In this document: positions 1 through 8,891 of the stretch, piece after piece
Numbering within the stretch: position 1 is the first letter of the stretch
Layout: each line of letters opens with the position of its first letter
NCBI GenBank assembly: GCA_030426725.1
Contig: JAUHXZ010000017.1
Coordinates: 1 to 44,632 of the forward strand
Direction: 5' to 3'
Source: Actinomycetes bacterium
GTDB taxonomy: Bacteria; Actinomycetota; Actinomycetes; Propionibacteriales; Propionibacteriaceae
DNA length: 44,632 nucleotides
Translations under genes and position numbers: made by a program
Notes under the pieces: generated by a model
The model's database searches: none
Told to the model about the DNA's origin: nothing
Seen by the model: the letters and a program-made list of their open reading frames with translations, nothing else

Positions 1-556
1 GGTCGCTGAGCAGGCACACGAGCCTTCGGGCCCGCACGTCGTCGGCGAGCGCGCCGAGCAAGTCGGACCGGTCGAGGGGGTGGATCGCGATGCCCATCGC
101 CGCCCTCGCGTCGCGGAAGCGTTCGTACAACCCCTCCGGGAGCCGCTCCGCCACGCTGACCACGGGCATGCCGCTCGCGGCCGCCCAGGTGCCGGCACCG
201 TCCCACGACCCCATGTGCGGAAGCGCGAGCACGAGCCCGGGTCCGGCGAGGGAGGTGCGCAGCTTCGCGGCGTCGTCGTCGGCGATCGCGACGGTCCGCA
301 GGATCTCCCCCGTCCCCCAGCGGGCGAGGCTGAAGGACCACAGGGCGTTGCGCAGCCAGTTCCGCAGCAGCAGCGCCCGCTCGCGGCGGGTCGGCGGGTG
401 GCCGGTCGCGGCCTCGATGGTACGCGCCCAGGCGCGCACGGGCGAAAGCGGAAGTAGGCTCAGCGCGGGGCCGAGGATACGCGCGAGCGCGTCGGCGGAA
501 CGCCTCGAGAGCCGTCCGCCCATCGCCCAGGCCAGCTGGGCGAGCCGCACCCTCAC
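1..556 (-). CDS. PatA/HtrB-like acyltransferase, 3' end beyond window
   Basis: The visible 185 residues (about the first 60%) resemble the lysophospholipid acyltransferase family of lauroyl acyltransferases and phosphatidylinositol mannoside acyltransferases, which acylate PIM at the inner membrane face. The catalytic HxxxxD motif is seen as HMGSWD (His114, Asp119). The N-terminus (VRLAQLAWAMGGRLSRR) and the segment LLLRNWLRNALWSFSLARW are typical of the family. The GTG start at 556 overlaps the HIT stop codon by 4 bp (GTGA), so the two are translationally coupled. The gene runs off the left edge. In mycobacteria a phosphatidylinositol-phosphate synthase gene sits between HIT and PatA; here it is absent. 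The PIM role is inferred from gene order; the acyltransferase fold is well supported. Confidence 0.82.
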   Translation of the reverse strand, partial: MRVRLAQLAWAMGGRLSRRSADALARILGPALSLLPLSPVRAWARTIEAATGHPPTRRERALLLRNWLRNALWSFSLARWGTGEILRTVAIADDDAAKLRTSLAGPGLVLALPHMGSWDGAGTWAAASGMPVVSVAERLPEGLYERFRDARAAMGIAIHPLDRSDLLGALADDVRARRLVCLLSD

Positions 557-1089
557 GCGTCCCAGGCGTCGGCCAGCAGTGTCCTGGCCTCCCCCAGCAG
601 CTGGGGAAGGGCCCGGGTGCGCGCGACGATCGGCAGGAAGTTCATGTCTCCCGGCCACCGGGGCACGATGTGCTGATGAAGGTGCATGCCGATCCCGGCG
701 CCCGCGACCTCGCCCTGGTTGATGCCGAGGTTGAAGCCGGCCGGTCCGGAGACCCGCCGGATGACCCGCATCGCCCTCTGGGTGAGCTGCGCGATCTCCA
801 ACGACTCCTCCGGAGTGAGGTCCGGGTAGTCGGCGAGGTGCCGGTAGGGGCACACGAGCAGGTGCCCCGGCGCGTACGGGTAGAGATTCATCACCACGTA
901 GGCGTGCTCACCGCGCGCGACGACGAGCCCCTCCTCATCCGGCCGGGCCGGCGAAATGCAGAACGGGCACTCGCCGTGGTGCTCGGGTTTCCCCTCCCCC
1001 TGGATGTAGACCATCCGGTGCGGCGTCCACAGCCGCTGGAACGGGTCCGGCACGCCCGGAAGGCTCCCGGCGTCCTCGAGCTCACTCAT
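553..1089 (-). CDS. HIT-family hydrolase/phosphorylase (AP4A phosphorylase-like)
   Basis: This 178-residue histidine-triad protein carries the active-site motif [10 protein letters not shown] (about residues 136-145), whose central His is the nucleotidyl acceptor. The upstream CPFC, near residues 41-44, probably binds metal. Mycobacterial homologues next to thrS are Ap4A phosphorylases that degrade dinucleoside polyphosphates made by aminoacyl-tRNA synthetases, which fits its place directly after thrS. The ATG at 1089 overlaps the thrS end by 8 bp, and the 3' end overlaps the acyltransferase start by 4 bp, so all three are one operon. The exact substrate is inferred. Confidence 0.92.
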   Translation of the reverse strand: MSELEDAGSLPGVPDPFQRLWTPHRMVYIQGEGKPEHHGECPFCISPARPDEEGLVVARGEHAYVVMNLYPYAPGHLLVCPYRHLADYPDLTPEESLEIAQLTQRAMRVIRRVSGPAGFNLGINQGEVAGAGIGMHLHQHIVPRWPGDMNFLPIVARTRALPQLLGEARTLLADAWDA

Positions 1090-3118
1090 CGGCGGTGGGC
1101 GACTCGTTGGTGCGTGAGGCGATGACCTCGAGGATGTGGGCCACCGCGTCGGCGACCGGAACCTGGTTGCGCTGCGACCCGTCGCGGAACCTGAAGGAGA
1201 CCGCCGCGGCGTCGCGGTCCTCCCCGCCGGCGATGAGGATGAACGGTGCCTTCTCCTTCGCGGCGTTGCGGATCTTCTTCCCGAACCGGTCGTCCGAATC
1301 GTCGAAGTCGACGCGCACGCCTTTGCCGCGCAGTGTCGCGACGACCCCGGCGAGGTAGTCGTCGAACTCCCCCGCGACCGGCACTGCCACGACCTGTACC
1401 GGGGCCAGCCAGGCGGGGAAGGCGCCGGCGTAGTGCTCGATCAGCACGCCCATGAACCGCTCGATGGAGCCGAACTTGGCCGAGTGGATCATCACCGGCT
1501 GCTGGCGGGATCCGTCGGAGGCGGTGTACTCGAGCTGGAAGCGTTCGGGCTGGTTGAAGTCGTACTGGATTGTCGACATCTGCCAGGTGCGCCCGATGGC
1601 GTCCTTGCTCTGGATGGAGATCTTCGGCCCGTAGTAGGCGGCGCCACCCGGGTCCTGCACGACGGGCAGGCCGGACTCCCGCGCGATCTCGTCGAGGATG
1701 GCCGTGGCCTCCTCCCACTGCTGGTCGGATCCGATGAACTTGTCGGCCTTCTTGCCGTCCTCGTCACGGGTGGACACCTCCAGCGCGACGTCGGTCAGCC
1801 CGAAGTCGTTGAGGAGCGACAGCACGAAACGCAGGAGGTGACGCACCTCGTCGGGGGCCTGCTCCTTGGTGCAGTAGCTGTGCGAGTCGTCCTGCGTGAT
1901 GGAGCGCACTCGGGTGAGGCCCTGCACCACGCCGGACTTCTCATCGCGGTAGACGGTGCCGAACTCGAAGAACCTCAGCGGCAGCTCGCGGTAGGACCGG
2001 CCCCGCGACGAGAAGATGAGGTTGTGCATCGGGCAGTTCATCGCCTTGAGGCGGTAGGCCTGCCCCCCACGGACCACGTTGCCCTGCTCGTCGCGTTCGG
2101 CGTCCTCCAGGAGCGGCGGGAACATGCCGTCGGCGTAGTAGGGCAGGTGACCGGAGGTGTAGTAGAGGTCCTCCTTGGCGATGTGCGGAGTCCCGACGTA
2201 GTCGAACCCCTCCTCGATGTGGCGGGCGCGGACGTAGTCCTCCATCTCGCGCTTGATGACGCCGCCGCGCGGGTGGAACAGCGGCAGGCCCGACCCGACG
2301 ACCTCGTGGAAGCTGAACAGGTCCATCTCCATGCCGAGCTTGCGATGGTCGCGGCGGGCCGCCTCCTCGAGACGGAGCTTGTACGCTTGGAGAGCCTCCT
2401 TGGAGGGCCACGCGGTGCCGTAGACGCGCTGGAGCGCCTGATTGCGCTGGTCGCCGCGCCAGTACGCGGCCGAGCTGCGGGTCAGGGCCCAGCCGTTGCC
2501 CAGGTAGCCGGTGTGCGGCACGTGGGGCCCCCGGCAGAGGTCCTTCCACGCGACCGAGCCGTCGCGGCGGACGTTGTCGTAGATCGTGAGTTCGCCGGCG
2601 CCGACCTCGACGCTGGAACCGTCCTCGTCGGACGAGTGCCCCTTGTCGGTGATGAGCTCGAGCTTGAACGGCTCGCCCGCGAGCTCCTCGCGTGCCTCGG
2701 CGTCGGAGACGGGCCGCCGGACGAAGCGCTGCTTCTCCTTGACGATCTGGCCCATCTTCTTCTCGATAGCCTTGAGATCCTCAGGGGTCAGGGCTTCGGT
2801 CGCGAAATCGTAGTAGAAGCCGTCGGTGATGGGCGGCCCGATGCCCAGCTTCGCCTCGGCGAACATGCTCTGCAGGGCCTGTGCGGTGACGTGGCCGGCC
2901 GAGTGCCGCAGGATGGACAGTCCCTCGGGGCTGTCCACCGGCACCGGCTCGACCAGTTCCCCGTCGGCCAGTTCGCGGGCGAGGTCGCGCAGTTGCCCGT
3001 CCACCTTCATCGCGACGACCGTGCGGTCGTCGCCGAAGAGGTCGAGCCCGGTGGTCGTGGTAGTGAGCGTCACCTGTTCCGCGTCGTCGTTGCGGTGGAC
3101 GGTGATGACTCCACTCAT
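1082..3118 (-). CDS. thrS: Threonine--tRNA ligase
   Basis: The 678-residue class II aminoacyl-tRNA synthetase charges tRNA-Thr in the cytoplasm. The order is an N-terminal TGS-like region (about 1-60), an editing domain with the HSAGH motif near residue 72, the class II catalytic core (about 270-540, with motif 2 around [12 protein letters not shown] and the zinc-site AMNCPMHN), and a C-terminal anticodon-binding domain (about 560-660). The length is normal. The ATG at 3118 follows a GAGGGAG ribosome-binding site. A TAAGGT hexamer at 3153-3158 (minus strand) could be the -10 of its promoter, without an evident -35. No T-box leader fits in the short upstream space. Confidence 0.97.
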   Translation of the reverse strand: MSGVITVHRNDDAEQVTLTTTTTGLDLFGDDRTVVAMKVDGQLRDLARELADGELVEPVPVDSPEGLSILRHSAGHVTAQALQSMFAEAKLGIGPPITDGFYYDFATEALTPEDLKAIEKKMGQIVKEKQRFVRRPVSDAEAREELAGEPFKLELITDKGHSSDEDGSSVEVGAGELTIYDNVRRDGSVAWKDLCRGPHVPHTGYLGNGWALTRSSAAYWRGDQRNQALQRVYGTAWPSKEALQAYKLRLEEAARRDHRKLGMEMDLFSFHEVVGSGLPLFHPRGGVIKREMEDYVRARHIEEGFDYVGTPHIAKEDLYYTSGHLPYYADGMFPPLLEDAERDEQGNVVRGGQAYRLKAMNCPMHNLIFSSRGRSYRELPLRFFEFGTVYRDEKSGVVQGLTRVRSITQDDSHSYCTKEQAPDEVRHLLRFVLSLLNDFGLTDVALEVSTRDEDGKKADKFIGSDQQWEEATAILDEIARESGLPVVQDPGGAAYYGPKISIQSKDAIGRTWQMSTIQYDFNQPERFQLEYTASDGSRQQPVMIHSAKFGSIERFMGVLIEHYAGAFPAWLAPVQVVAVPVAGEFDDYLAGVVATLRGKGVRVDFDDSDDRFGKKIRNAAKEKAPFILIAGGEDRDAAAVSFRFRDGSQRNQVPVADAVAHILEVIASRTNESPTADE

Positions 3119-3193
3119 CGTGGCTCCCTCAGGTGTGGACGGTCTGTGGACGACCTTATTCTGCCCCTCTGGGCCTGCGCCGTCACCTTCGGG

Positions 3194-3478
3194 TCAGGCT
3201 CGGAGGGAGGCCAGCTCCGGGTGCTTGTCCATGTAGCGGTGGATGTAGGGGCAGGTGGGCTTGACTTTGAGCCCGCTGGCGCGGGCGTCGTCGAGGGCGA
3301 AGACCACCAGGCGCTCGCCGTAGCCCTGACCGCCGTGGCCGGGGTCGACCTCGGTGTGGCGCATGTCGATCACGCCGTCGCTGAGCTGGTAGTCGATGCG
3401 GCCGATCAGTTCGTCGCCGAGGCGGAGCTCGTAGCGGGAGTCGTCGTCGTTGCGGGACAGTGTCGGCTCGTCGGTCAT
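3194..3478 (-). CDS. Small GNAT-family N-acetyltransferase (YjdJ/Gtn1-like)
   Basis: The 94-residue protein has the compact GNAT fold of the YjdJ/Gtn1 group. Seen are RYELRLGDELIGRIDYQLSDGVIDMRHTEV followed by the acetyl-CoA loop GHGGQGYGERLV and the end motif CPYIHRYMDKHPEL, which is typical of this short family (CPF/Y-x-x-YI-x-KHPEY). The substrate is unknown. I chose the ATG at 3478 because the preceding 7 nt follow a TAGGGT hexamer (3486-3491) that looks like a leaderless promoter. A much longer frame continues upstream over the neighbouring genes, but it is only read-through. Confidence 0.85.
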   Translation of the reverse strand: MTDEPTLSRNDDDSRYELRLGDELIGRIDYQLSDGVIDMRHTEVDPGHGGQGYGERLVVFALDDARASGLKVKPTCPYIHRYMDKHPELASLRA

Positions 3479-3485
3479 GGCCTCG

Positions 3486-3491
3486 ACCCTA
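3486..3491 (-). promoter_or_regulatory. Putative leaderless -10 for the GNAT gene
   Basis: TAGGGT on the minus strand ends 7 nt before the GNAT ATG, and there is no ribosome-binding site between them. Its first three bases are also the TAG stop codon of the upstream YbaK gene. No clear -35 is seen. The same hexamer occurs at the same distance before the EamA gene and the OpuCA-like gene. Confidence 0.45.
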
Positions 3492-3974
3492 CCCGGCGGC
3501 GATGGCAGCAACCAGGGCGGCGGTGATCCGAACCAGGTCGCCGGGGGCCAGTTCGACATCGAGGCCCCTGCGCCCACCGGACACCAGGATGGTCTCGTGC
3601 AGGAGCGCCGACTCATCGACCACGGTCGGCAGGGCCCGCTTCTGCCCGACGGGACTGATGCCACCGACGACCATGCCGGTGGACCGCTCGGCCGCCGCCG
3701 GGTCGGCCATGACGAGGCGCTTGACCCCGAGCACCGCCGCCAGCGCCTTGAGATCCAGGGACCGGTCGACCGGCACCACCCCGACCACCAGGGTCTTCCC
3801 GTCGGCCGCGAGCAGCGTCTTGAACACGCGCCCGGGTTGCACGCCAAGCGCTTCGGCCGCTTCGAGACCGAAGTTGGCCGCACGCGGGTCGTGCTCGTAC
3901 TCACGAACGGTGTGCCGGATACCTGAGGCGTCAAGGGCGCGCAGCGCCGGTGTTCCGGCCTGGTGTCTTGCCAA
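3489..3974 (-). CDS. ybaK: YbaK/EbsC-type Cys-tRNA(Pro) deacylase
   Basis: The 161-residue single-domain YbaK protein hydrolyses mischarged Cys-tRNA(Pro) in trans. Family features are TPALRALDASGIRHTVREYEHD at the N-terminus, the conserved lysine in GRVFKTLL (about residue 53), the VVGVVPVDRSLDLKALA segment and the GGISPVGQKRALPTVVDE loop. The ATG at 3974 is required to keep the conserved N-terminus, so the gene overlaps the end of the EamA gene by 44 bp. Length is normal for the free-standing family. Confidence 0.92.
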   Translation of the reverse strand: MARHQAGTPALRALDASGIRHTVREYEHDPRAANFGLEAAEALGVQPGRVFKTLLAADGKTLVVGVVPVDRSLDLKALAAVLGVKRLVMADPAAAERSTGMVVGGISPVGQKRALPTVVDESALLHETILVSGGRRGLDVELAPGDLVRITAALVAAIAAG

Positions 3975-4815
3975 GGGGACTCCTCATTCGTGCGGTTCTC
4001 ACGGCCCCCGCCGAGGCGGCGATGACGGCCGCCATGGCGAGCCATTCGACGGGCCTCAACCATTCTCCCAGGACCAGCCACGCGAACAGGGCCGCAGCGG
4101 CCGGTTCCAGGCTCATCAGGATGCCGAAGGTGGACGCCCGGAGGAATCTCCTGGCCCGCAGTTCGAGGCCGTAGGGCACGACACTGCTCAGCACCGCGAC
4201 GATCAGCATCATGCCGAGAACCCGAGGGTCTGCCAGGGCTCCGTCGGCGAGGACGAGGGCTGGGACGGCCAGCATTGCCGCGCCGAACACGCTGCCGACC
4301 GCAAGTCCAGAGGTGCCCTCCCACCGTCGCCCCAGGGGGCCCGACAGTGCGATGTAGACGGCCCAGAGGGCGCCGGCCGCCAGCGCCAGGGCCACGCCGG
4401 TGAGGTCGCCGGTACCCGACGGCCCCGTTCCGAGCAGAACCACGCCGAGGGCCGCGAGCCCGACCCACAGCAGGTCGAGGGCCCGCCGTGACCCGAGCAC
4501 GGACAGCGTCAGGGGGCCGACGAACTCGAGTGTGACGGCCATCCCGACGGGGATGCGGGCGAAGCTCAGATAGATGAGCGCGTTCATGCCGGACAGGGCG
4601 ATCCCGTAGGCGGCGGCAAGTAGCCAGTCCGAGACCGACCGCCCCCGGAGCCGGGGCCGCACGAACGCCAGCAGGATCGCCGCCGCGATCGTGCCTCTGG
4701 CGAACGCCAGCGTGACCGGATGCGCCGCGTCGAAGGTCCCCTTGGCCAGCGCCGCACCGAACTGCACCGAGGCGATGGCGACGAGTACCAGAACGACTGG
4801 AGAGACACGGGTCAC
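3931..4815 (-). CDS. EamA/RhtA-like drug-metabolite transporter
   Basis: A 294-residue inner-membrane protein with about ten hydrophobic segments in two EamA repeats, resembling RhtA/YdcZ-type exporters of amino acids or small metabolites. Typical pieces are FGAALAKGTFDAAHP with FARGTIAA in the first repeat and PYGLELRARRFLRASTFGILMSLEPAAAALFAWLVLGE in the second. The GTG start at 4815 is preceded by TAGGGT (4822-4827) with a 6-nt gap, so it is probably leaderless. The substrate cannot be read from sequence. It overlaps the ybaK start and may be co-transcribed with it. Confidence 0.88.
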   Translation of the reverse strand: MTRVSPVVLVLVAIASVQFGAALAKGTFDAAHPVTLAFARGTIAAAILLAFVRPRLRGRSVSDWLLAAAYGIALSGMNALIYLSFARIPVGMAVTLEFVGPLTLSVLGSRRALDLLWVGLAALGVVLLGTGPSGTGDLTGVALALAAGALWAVYIALSGPLGRRWEGTSGLAVGSVFGAAMLAVPALVLADGALADPRVLGMMLIVAVLSSVVPYGLELRARRFLRASTFGILMSLEPAAAALFAWLVLGEWLRPVEWLAMAAVIAASAGAVRTARMRSPLGKTPGRNTGAARP

Positions 4816-4821
4816 CAGCCG

Positions 4822-4827
4822 ACCCTA
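4822..4827 (-). promoter_or_regulatory. Putative leaderless -10 for the EamA gene
   Basis: TAGGGT lies 6 nt upstream of the GTG at 4815, in the short gap after the GH42 gene, and no ribosome-binding site is visible. No convincing -35 was found. Confidence 0.45.
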
Positions 4828-4871
4828 GTCCCTCGGCGACAGTCGGATCGCACGGGCGCACGGACAACGCG

Positions 4872-6737
4872 TCAGAGCTCGCGCACCTGAACCGACTGGA
4901 GAGCGTGGTCGATCAGGAACTCGTGGTCGCCCCGGCGGATCGTCTCGGTGTCCAGCTTCGGCGACGGACCGCTCAGTTGGAGCGCGTAGCGCACCAGGGC
5001 CCGCATGCCGGTCTCGTCGGGGATGGTCGCCACGTAGACCGCCCGCCCCCCGGCCGAGGTGTTGACCGTGACCGCCGGTTGGCCGGCGGTGCGACCGGAC
5101 GAGAAGGTGCCGAGCGCTTCGGCGCCGTGGAGGGTGATCTCCTCGGCGAAGTGCGTCCCGGTGAAGGAACCGAGCACGCCCTCCACTTCGGCGGAGGTCT
5201 GTCCGGGGGCCTCCAGAGCGAGCGCGCCGAACTCGGTGACGCTGACGCCGAGCGCCCCGCCGAGTTGGGTGGTGAAACCGCCCTCGCGGAACCTGTCGTT
5301 GTGGTCGACGACATCGCTGAAGGGTCCGGTGACCAGGGTGCCGCCGCGCGACACGAACCCGTTCAGCCGCGATGCCGCCCGGTCCGTGAGCAGGTAGAGC
5401 AGCGGGGCGAAGACGGTGTCGTATCCGGAGAGGTCCGCCTCGGCGTCGATGACGTCGACGGTGATGCCCTCGGCGAGGAGCGCCGAGTGCCAGGCGTGGA
5501 CGGTGGCGAGGTAGTTCACGGTCACCGGATGGTCCGGGAGGCCGTGGGCCCACCGGTTCTCCCAGTCGTACACGAGCGCAACCCGTGCCTGGACCCGCCC
5601 GAGCGCAGGCAGGGCCTCCAGGTCACGGCCCAACTTCACGACGTCGCGCCAGACCCTGGTGTCCGTGCCCGCCTGGGGCACCATCGCGGAGTGGAACTTC
5701 TCGGCGCCGGAGCGCGACTGCCGCCACTGGAAGAACATGATGCCGTCGGCGCCGCGGGCGACCGCCTGCATGCTGAGCGCCGCCATCTGGCCGGGGGCCT
5801 TGGGTGCATTGCTGGGTCTCCAGCTGAGGGCGTTGGTGGCCTGTTCCATCAGGACCCAGGGCACGTCGGGCTTGAGGGAGCGGATGAGGTCACGGGTGAA
5901 GGCGCCGGTCTTCCAGGCGGCCGGGTCATTGGGATCGGGGTAGCAGTCGTCGCCGATGAGATCCAGATGGGGTGCCCAGGTGTGGTAGTCGGCCGCCTCG
6001 AAGAACCCCATGAGGTTGGTTGTGATGGGCTGCCGGGCCCCGGCAGCGACGAGGATCTCCTTCTGCATGATGAACAGGTCGAGCCACGCGTCGGACGTGA
6101 AGCGGCGGAAGTCCAGCATGCCGGCCGGGTTCCTGCTGTAGGGGGCCTTGCGGGGCGGGATCACCTCGTCGAAGGACCCGTAGCGCTGGGACCAGAACAT
6201 CGTGCCCCATGCGTCGTTCAGGGCATCGATCGAGCCGTACCGGCGTTGGAGCCAGATTCGGAAGGCGCGGGCGGCGTTGTCGGAGAAGTCGGCACTCATG
6301 TGGCAGCCCAGTTCGTTGTCCACGTACCACATTCGCACGGCGCGATGCTCGGCGTAGCGTTCGGCGATGGCGGTCACGAGGGTGGCGGCCAGGCGACGGT
6401 AGTCGGGCGACGTGGGTGAATGGGCCTGTCGGCTGCCGTGCCAGTAGAGGGCACCGTTCTCGTCCATCGGGAGGATGTCGGGGTACGCGAGGGTCGCCCA
6501 CGGGGGCAGCGAGGCCGTGGCCGTGGCGAGGTTCACGCCGATGCCGGCGGCGTGCAGCATGTCGAGGATGCGGTCCATCCAGGCGAAGTCGAACTCGCCC
6601 TCCCGGGGCTGGATCCGTGCCCAGGAGAAGATGCCCAGGCTCACGAGGTTGACGCGGGCCTCTTTCATGAGGCGGATGTCGTCCTCCCACACCTCCTCGG
6701 GCCACTGCTCCGGGTTGTAGTCTCCGCCGTAGTACAT
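4872..6737 (-). CDS. Beta-galactosidase, glycoside hydrolase family 42
   Basis: The 621-residue GH42 enzyme hydrolyses terminal beta-galactosides and is cytoplasmic (no signal peptide). The N-terminus YYGGDYNPEQWPEEVWEDDI is the family signature. The acid/base Glu142 is in WYVDNELGCH and the nucleophile Glu298 in WVLMEQATN. A (beta/alpha)8 barrel (1-~380) is followed by a trimerisation domain (about 390-590) and a short beta domain. The ATG at 6737 has GAGGAC upstream. It diverges from a glucose-type EIIA gene across a symmetric promoter region, suggesting control by sugar availability. No sugar importer is adjacent, so the physiological substrate is unknown. Confidence 0.94.
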   Translation of the reverse strand: MYYGGDYNPEQWPEEVWEDDIRLMKEARVNLVSLGIFSWARIQPREGEFDFAWMDRILDMLHAAGIGVNLATATASLPPWATLAYPDILPMDENGALYWHGSRQAHSPTSPDYRRLAATLVTAIAERYAEHRAVRMWYVDNELGCHMSADFSDNAARAFRIWLQRRYGSIDALNDAWGTMFWSQRYGSFDEVIPPRKAPYSRNPAGMLDFRRFTSDAWLDLFIMQKEILVAAGARQPITTNLMGFFEAADYHTWAPHLDLIGDDCYPDPNDPAAWKTGAFTRDLIRSLKPDVPWVLMEQATNALSWRPSNAPKAPGQMAALSMQAVARGADGIMFFQWRQSRSGAEKFHSAMVPQAGTDTRVWRDVVKLGRDLEALPALGRVQARVALVYDWENRWAHGLPDHPVTVNYLATVHAWHSALLAEGITVDVIDAEADLSGYDTVFAPLLYLLTDRAASRLNGFVSRGGTLVTGPFSDVVDHNDRFREGGFTTQLGGALGVSVTEFGALALEAPGQTSAEVEGVLGSFTGTHFAEEITLHGAEALGTFSSGRTAGQPAVTVNTSAGGRAVYVATIPDETGMRALVRYALQLSGPSPKLDTETIRRGDHEFLIDHALQSVQVREL

Positions 6738-6780
6738 GAGCCGTCGTCCTCGTCGTCTCGAGTTGTGTGTGGTCGGCAGA

Positions 6781-6832
6781 ACACTAGCGTCGGTGGCCCG
6801 GGGCCGGCCTCCGGGGCGAGCGACGCTAGAGT
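6781..6832. promoter_or_regulatory. Dyad-symmetric divergent promoter region (GH42 / EIIA)
   Basis: CTAGCGTCG (6784-6792) and CGACGCTAG (6821-6829) form a perfect 9-bp inverted repeat separated by 28 bp; extended to 12 bp, 11 positions pair. The outer edge of each arm is a TANNNT hexamer reading outward: TAGTGT on the minus strand (6786-6781) and TAGAGT on the plus strand (6827-6832). These suit -10 boxes for GH42 (leader about 40 nt) and EIIA (leader about 30 nt). No -35 consensus is seen in the GC-rich centre. Confidence 0.5.
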
Positions 6833-6865
6833 GCCGGGAACGAGTCAATCGAAGGAGCGCCAACG

Positions 6866-7306
6866 ATGCAGATTCTCGCCCCGTCCGCTGGCCGGGCCAT
6901 TGCGATGGCCGACGTGCCGGATCCGGTCTTCAGCGCCCAAACGGTCGGGCCTGGCGTCGGGATCGAGCCCGTGGGCGGACGCCAAGAGGTCGTCGCGCCC
7001 GCGGACGGCACCCTTCTCAAGGTGAGTCCGCACGCCTTCATCCTGCTGGTCGGGGGTGACACCGGCATCCTGGTGCACATCGGCATCAACACGGTTCGGC
7101 TGGGGGGCAAGGGGTTCGACGTGCTGGCGGCCAAGGGTGACTCGGTCAAGGCCGGCACCCCCATCGTGGCCTGGGACCCCGCCGAGATCGCGGGCCCCGA
7201 CATCGCCACCACCGTCGTGGTGGTGGTCATGGACGGTGAGCCCGACGGCGTCGGCGACGCGGCGATCGGTGAGGTCGCCGCCGGCGATCCGCTGTTCGTC
7301 TGCTGA
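6866..7306 (+). CDS. crr: PTS glucose-type EIIA component (standalone)
   Basis: The 146-residue EIIA-Glc domain transfers phosphate from HPr to a sugar-specific EIIB. The active His71 is in ILVHIGINTVRLGGKGF, and the partner His56 in SPHAF is also present. The N-terminal LAPSAGRAI and the segment VVAPADGTLLKV match the family. A good GAAGGAG site precedes the ATG. It is a single domain with no EIIBC in the window, so it must work in trans or act as a regulator, as EIIA-Glc does in enteric bacteria. It diverges from the GH42 gene. A terminator hairpin follows. Confidence 0.93.
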   Translation: MQILAPSAGRAIAMADVPDPVFSAQTVGPGVGIEPVGGRQEVVAPADGTLLKVSPHAFILLVGGDTGILVHIGINTVRLGGKGFDVLAAKGDSVKAGTPIVAWDPAEIAGPDIATTVVVVVMDGEPDGVGDAAIGEVAAGDPLFVC

Positions 7307-7388
7307 CACCGAGCGGGCAAGCGTCGGCGGGTCGCGCCGTCGTGCCCCTGCCCGCTCGCACCCGCTCCCCCGCCGTGGGAACGGCGCC

Positions 7389-7416
7389 GGCCCCGCGACG
7401 CGGAGGTCGCGGGGCC
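7389..7416. terminator. Bidirectional hairpin between EIIA and lpd
   Basis: GGCCCCGCGAC and GTCGCGGGGCC form a perfect 11-bp stem with a 6-nt loop between two convergent genes. There is no T tract on either side, as is usual for actinobacterial intrinsic-like terminators. Confidence 0.6.
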
Positions 7417-7434
7417 GCGTCGGTTCGCTGGGCC

Positions 7435-8835
7435 TCAGAGGTTGATCATGTGGCCGGCGATCCCCTCGACGGCCTCCTTCATGGCCTCCGACAGTGTCGG
7501 ATGTGCGTGCACGTTGCGGGCGACGTCGTCGGCCGTCAGGTCGTAGGCCTGGGCCAGGGTGAGCTGCGGTAGTAGTTCGGTGACGTCGGGTCCGATCATG
7601 TGGGCGCCGAGGATCTCGTTGTACCGGGCGTCGGCGACGATCTTGACGAAGCCGACCGCGTCCCCGAGGCCCCAGGCCTTGCCGTTGGCGCTGAACGGGA
7701 ACTTGGCGACCTTGACGTCGAAGCCCTTGTCCTTCGCCTGCTGCTCGCTGTAGCCGAACGATGCGATCTGCGGCTGGCAGTACGTGGCGCGCGGGATCAT
7801 GTCGTAGTTGATCGGCTGGGTCTCGGCGCCGGCCATGGTCTCGGCGGCCACCACGCCCTGAGCTTCGGCGGTGTGGGCGAGCATCAGCTTGCCGGTGCAG
7901 TCGCCGATCGCGTAGATGTGCGGCACGTTGGTGCGCATGTACTCGTCGATGGCGATGGCCCCGCGCTCGGTGAGCGAGACACCGGTGTTCTCCAGCCCGT
8001 AGCCGTCGATCCGGGGGGCGAAGCCGACGGCGGACAGGAACCGGTCCGCCTCGAGGACCTGCTGCTCGCCGCCGGCGGCCGGGCTGACCGTCACGCGCAC
8101 GCCCGAACCCGTGTCCTCGATGCCCTCGACCTTGGTCGAGGTCATGACCGTGACGCCGAGCTTCTTGTAGGCCTTGGCGAGTTCGGCGGACACGTCGGCA
8201 TCCTCGGTGGGCACCATGCGGTCCAGGTACTCGACGATGGTGACCTTGGCGCCGTACTGGCTCAGCACGTAGGCGAACTCGGTGCCGATGGCGCCGGAAC
8301 CGCCGACGATGATCGAACCGGGGACGTTGTCGGAGAGGATCTGCTCCTCGTAGGTGACGACGTTGGCGGAGCGCTTGGTTCCCGGCAGCATCTTGGTGGT
8401 CGCACCCGCCGCGATGATGGCGTTGTCGAACGTGACGGAGCGCTTGCCGCCGTCGTCGGCGGTGACCTCGATGGTGTGGTCGTCGACAAACGATCCCCAG
8501 CCATCGATCTTGGTGATCTTGTTCTTCTTCATGAGGAAGTGGACGCCCTTGGTCATCCGCTCCGAGACCTTGCGGCTGCGCTCGAAGGCCTTGCCGTAGT
8601 TGAAAGTCACGGATCCCTCGATGCCGAACGTGTCGGCCTCGTGGTTGAAGACGTGGGCAAGCTCGGCGTTGCGCAGCAGCGACTTGGTCGGGATGCACCC
8701 GATGTTCAGGCACACACCACCCCAGTACTGCTTCTCGATGATGCCAACCTTCAGGCCCAGCTGCGAGGCACGGATGGCGGAGACATACCCGCCCGGACCG
8801 GCACCCAGGACTACGACGTCGAATTCAGAGCTCAT
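7435..8835 (-). CDS. lpdA: Dihydrolipoyl dehydrogenase
   Basis: The 466-residue flavoprotein re-oxidises dihydrolipoamide of the 2-oxoacid dehydrogenase complexes with NAD+. FAD binding is by [10 protein letters not shown] (residues 11-20), the redox disulfide by Cys42 and Cys47 in [13 protein letters not shown], a second Rossmann motif is [12 protein letters not shown], and the catalytic His is in [12 protein letters not shown] near the C-terminus. I set the start at the ATG at 8835, as the family requires. A TAGAGT hexamer (8843-8848) ends 7 nt before it, indicating a leaderless mRNA. It diverges from the XRE-MurA gene and is not next to E1 or E2 genes. Confidence 0.96.
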   Translation of the reverse strand: MSSEFDVVVLGAGPGGYVSAIRASQLGLKVGIIEKQYWGGVCLNIGCIPTKSLLRNAELAHVFNHEADTFGIEGSVTFNYGKAFERSRKVSERMTKGVHFLMKKNKITKIDGWGSFVDDHTIEVTADDGGKRSVTFDNAIIAAGATTKMLPGTKRSANVVTYEEQILSDNVPGSIIVGGSGAIGTEFAYVLSQYGAKVTIVEYLDRMVPTEDADVSAELAKAYKKLGVTVMTSTKVEGIEDTGSGVRVTVSPAAGGEQQVLEADRFLSAVGFAPRIDGYGLENTGVSLTERGAIAIDEYMRTNVPHIYAIGDCTGKLMLAHTAEAQGVVAAETMAGAETQPINYDMIPRATYCQPQIASFGYSEQQAKDKGFDVKVAKFPFSANGKAWGLGDAVGFVKIVADARYNEILGAHMIGPDVTELLPQLTLAQAYDLTADDVARNVHAHPTLSEAMKEAVEGIAGHMINL

Positions 8836-8842
8836 GTCGGAC

Positions 8843-8848
8843 ACTCTA
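8843..8848 (-). promoter_or_regulatory. Putative leaderless -10 for lpdA
   Basis: TAGAGT on the minus strand is separated from the lpdA ATG by 7 nt without a ribosome-binding site. A clear -35 was not found. Confidence 0.45.
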
Positions 8849-8891
8849 GTGCGGACGCGTGAGAGCCGCTTGCCGTGACCGACCCGTTCCA

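Noticed and set aside
3119..3193. A T-box leader for thrS
   Set aside because: The space is 75 bp, too short for a T-box, and the conserved antiterminator bases are absent.
1136..3526. A 796-codon open frame on the plus strand
   Set aside because: It is antisense to thrS, which is certain. High GC with G/C third positions leaves opposite-strand frames open; the translation has no recognisable domain.
3194..4867. A 557-codon minus-strand frame ending with the GNAT protein
   Set aside because: Only the last 94 codons encode a protein family; the rest is out-of-frame sequence of ybaK and the EamA gene.
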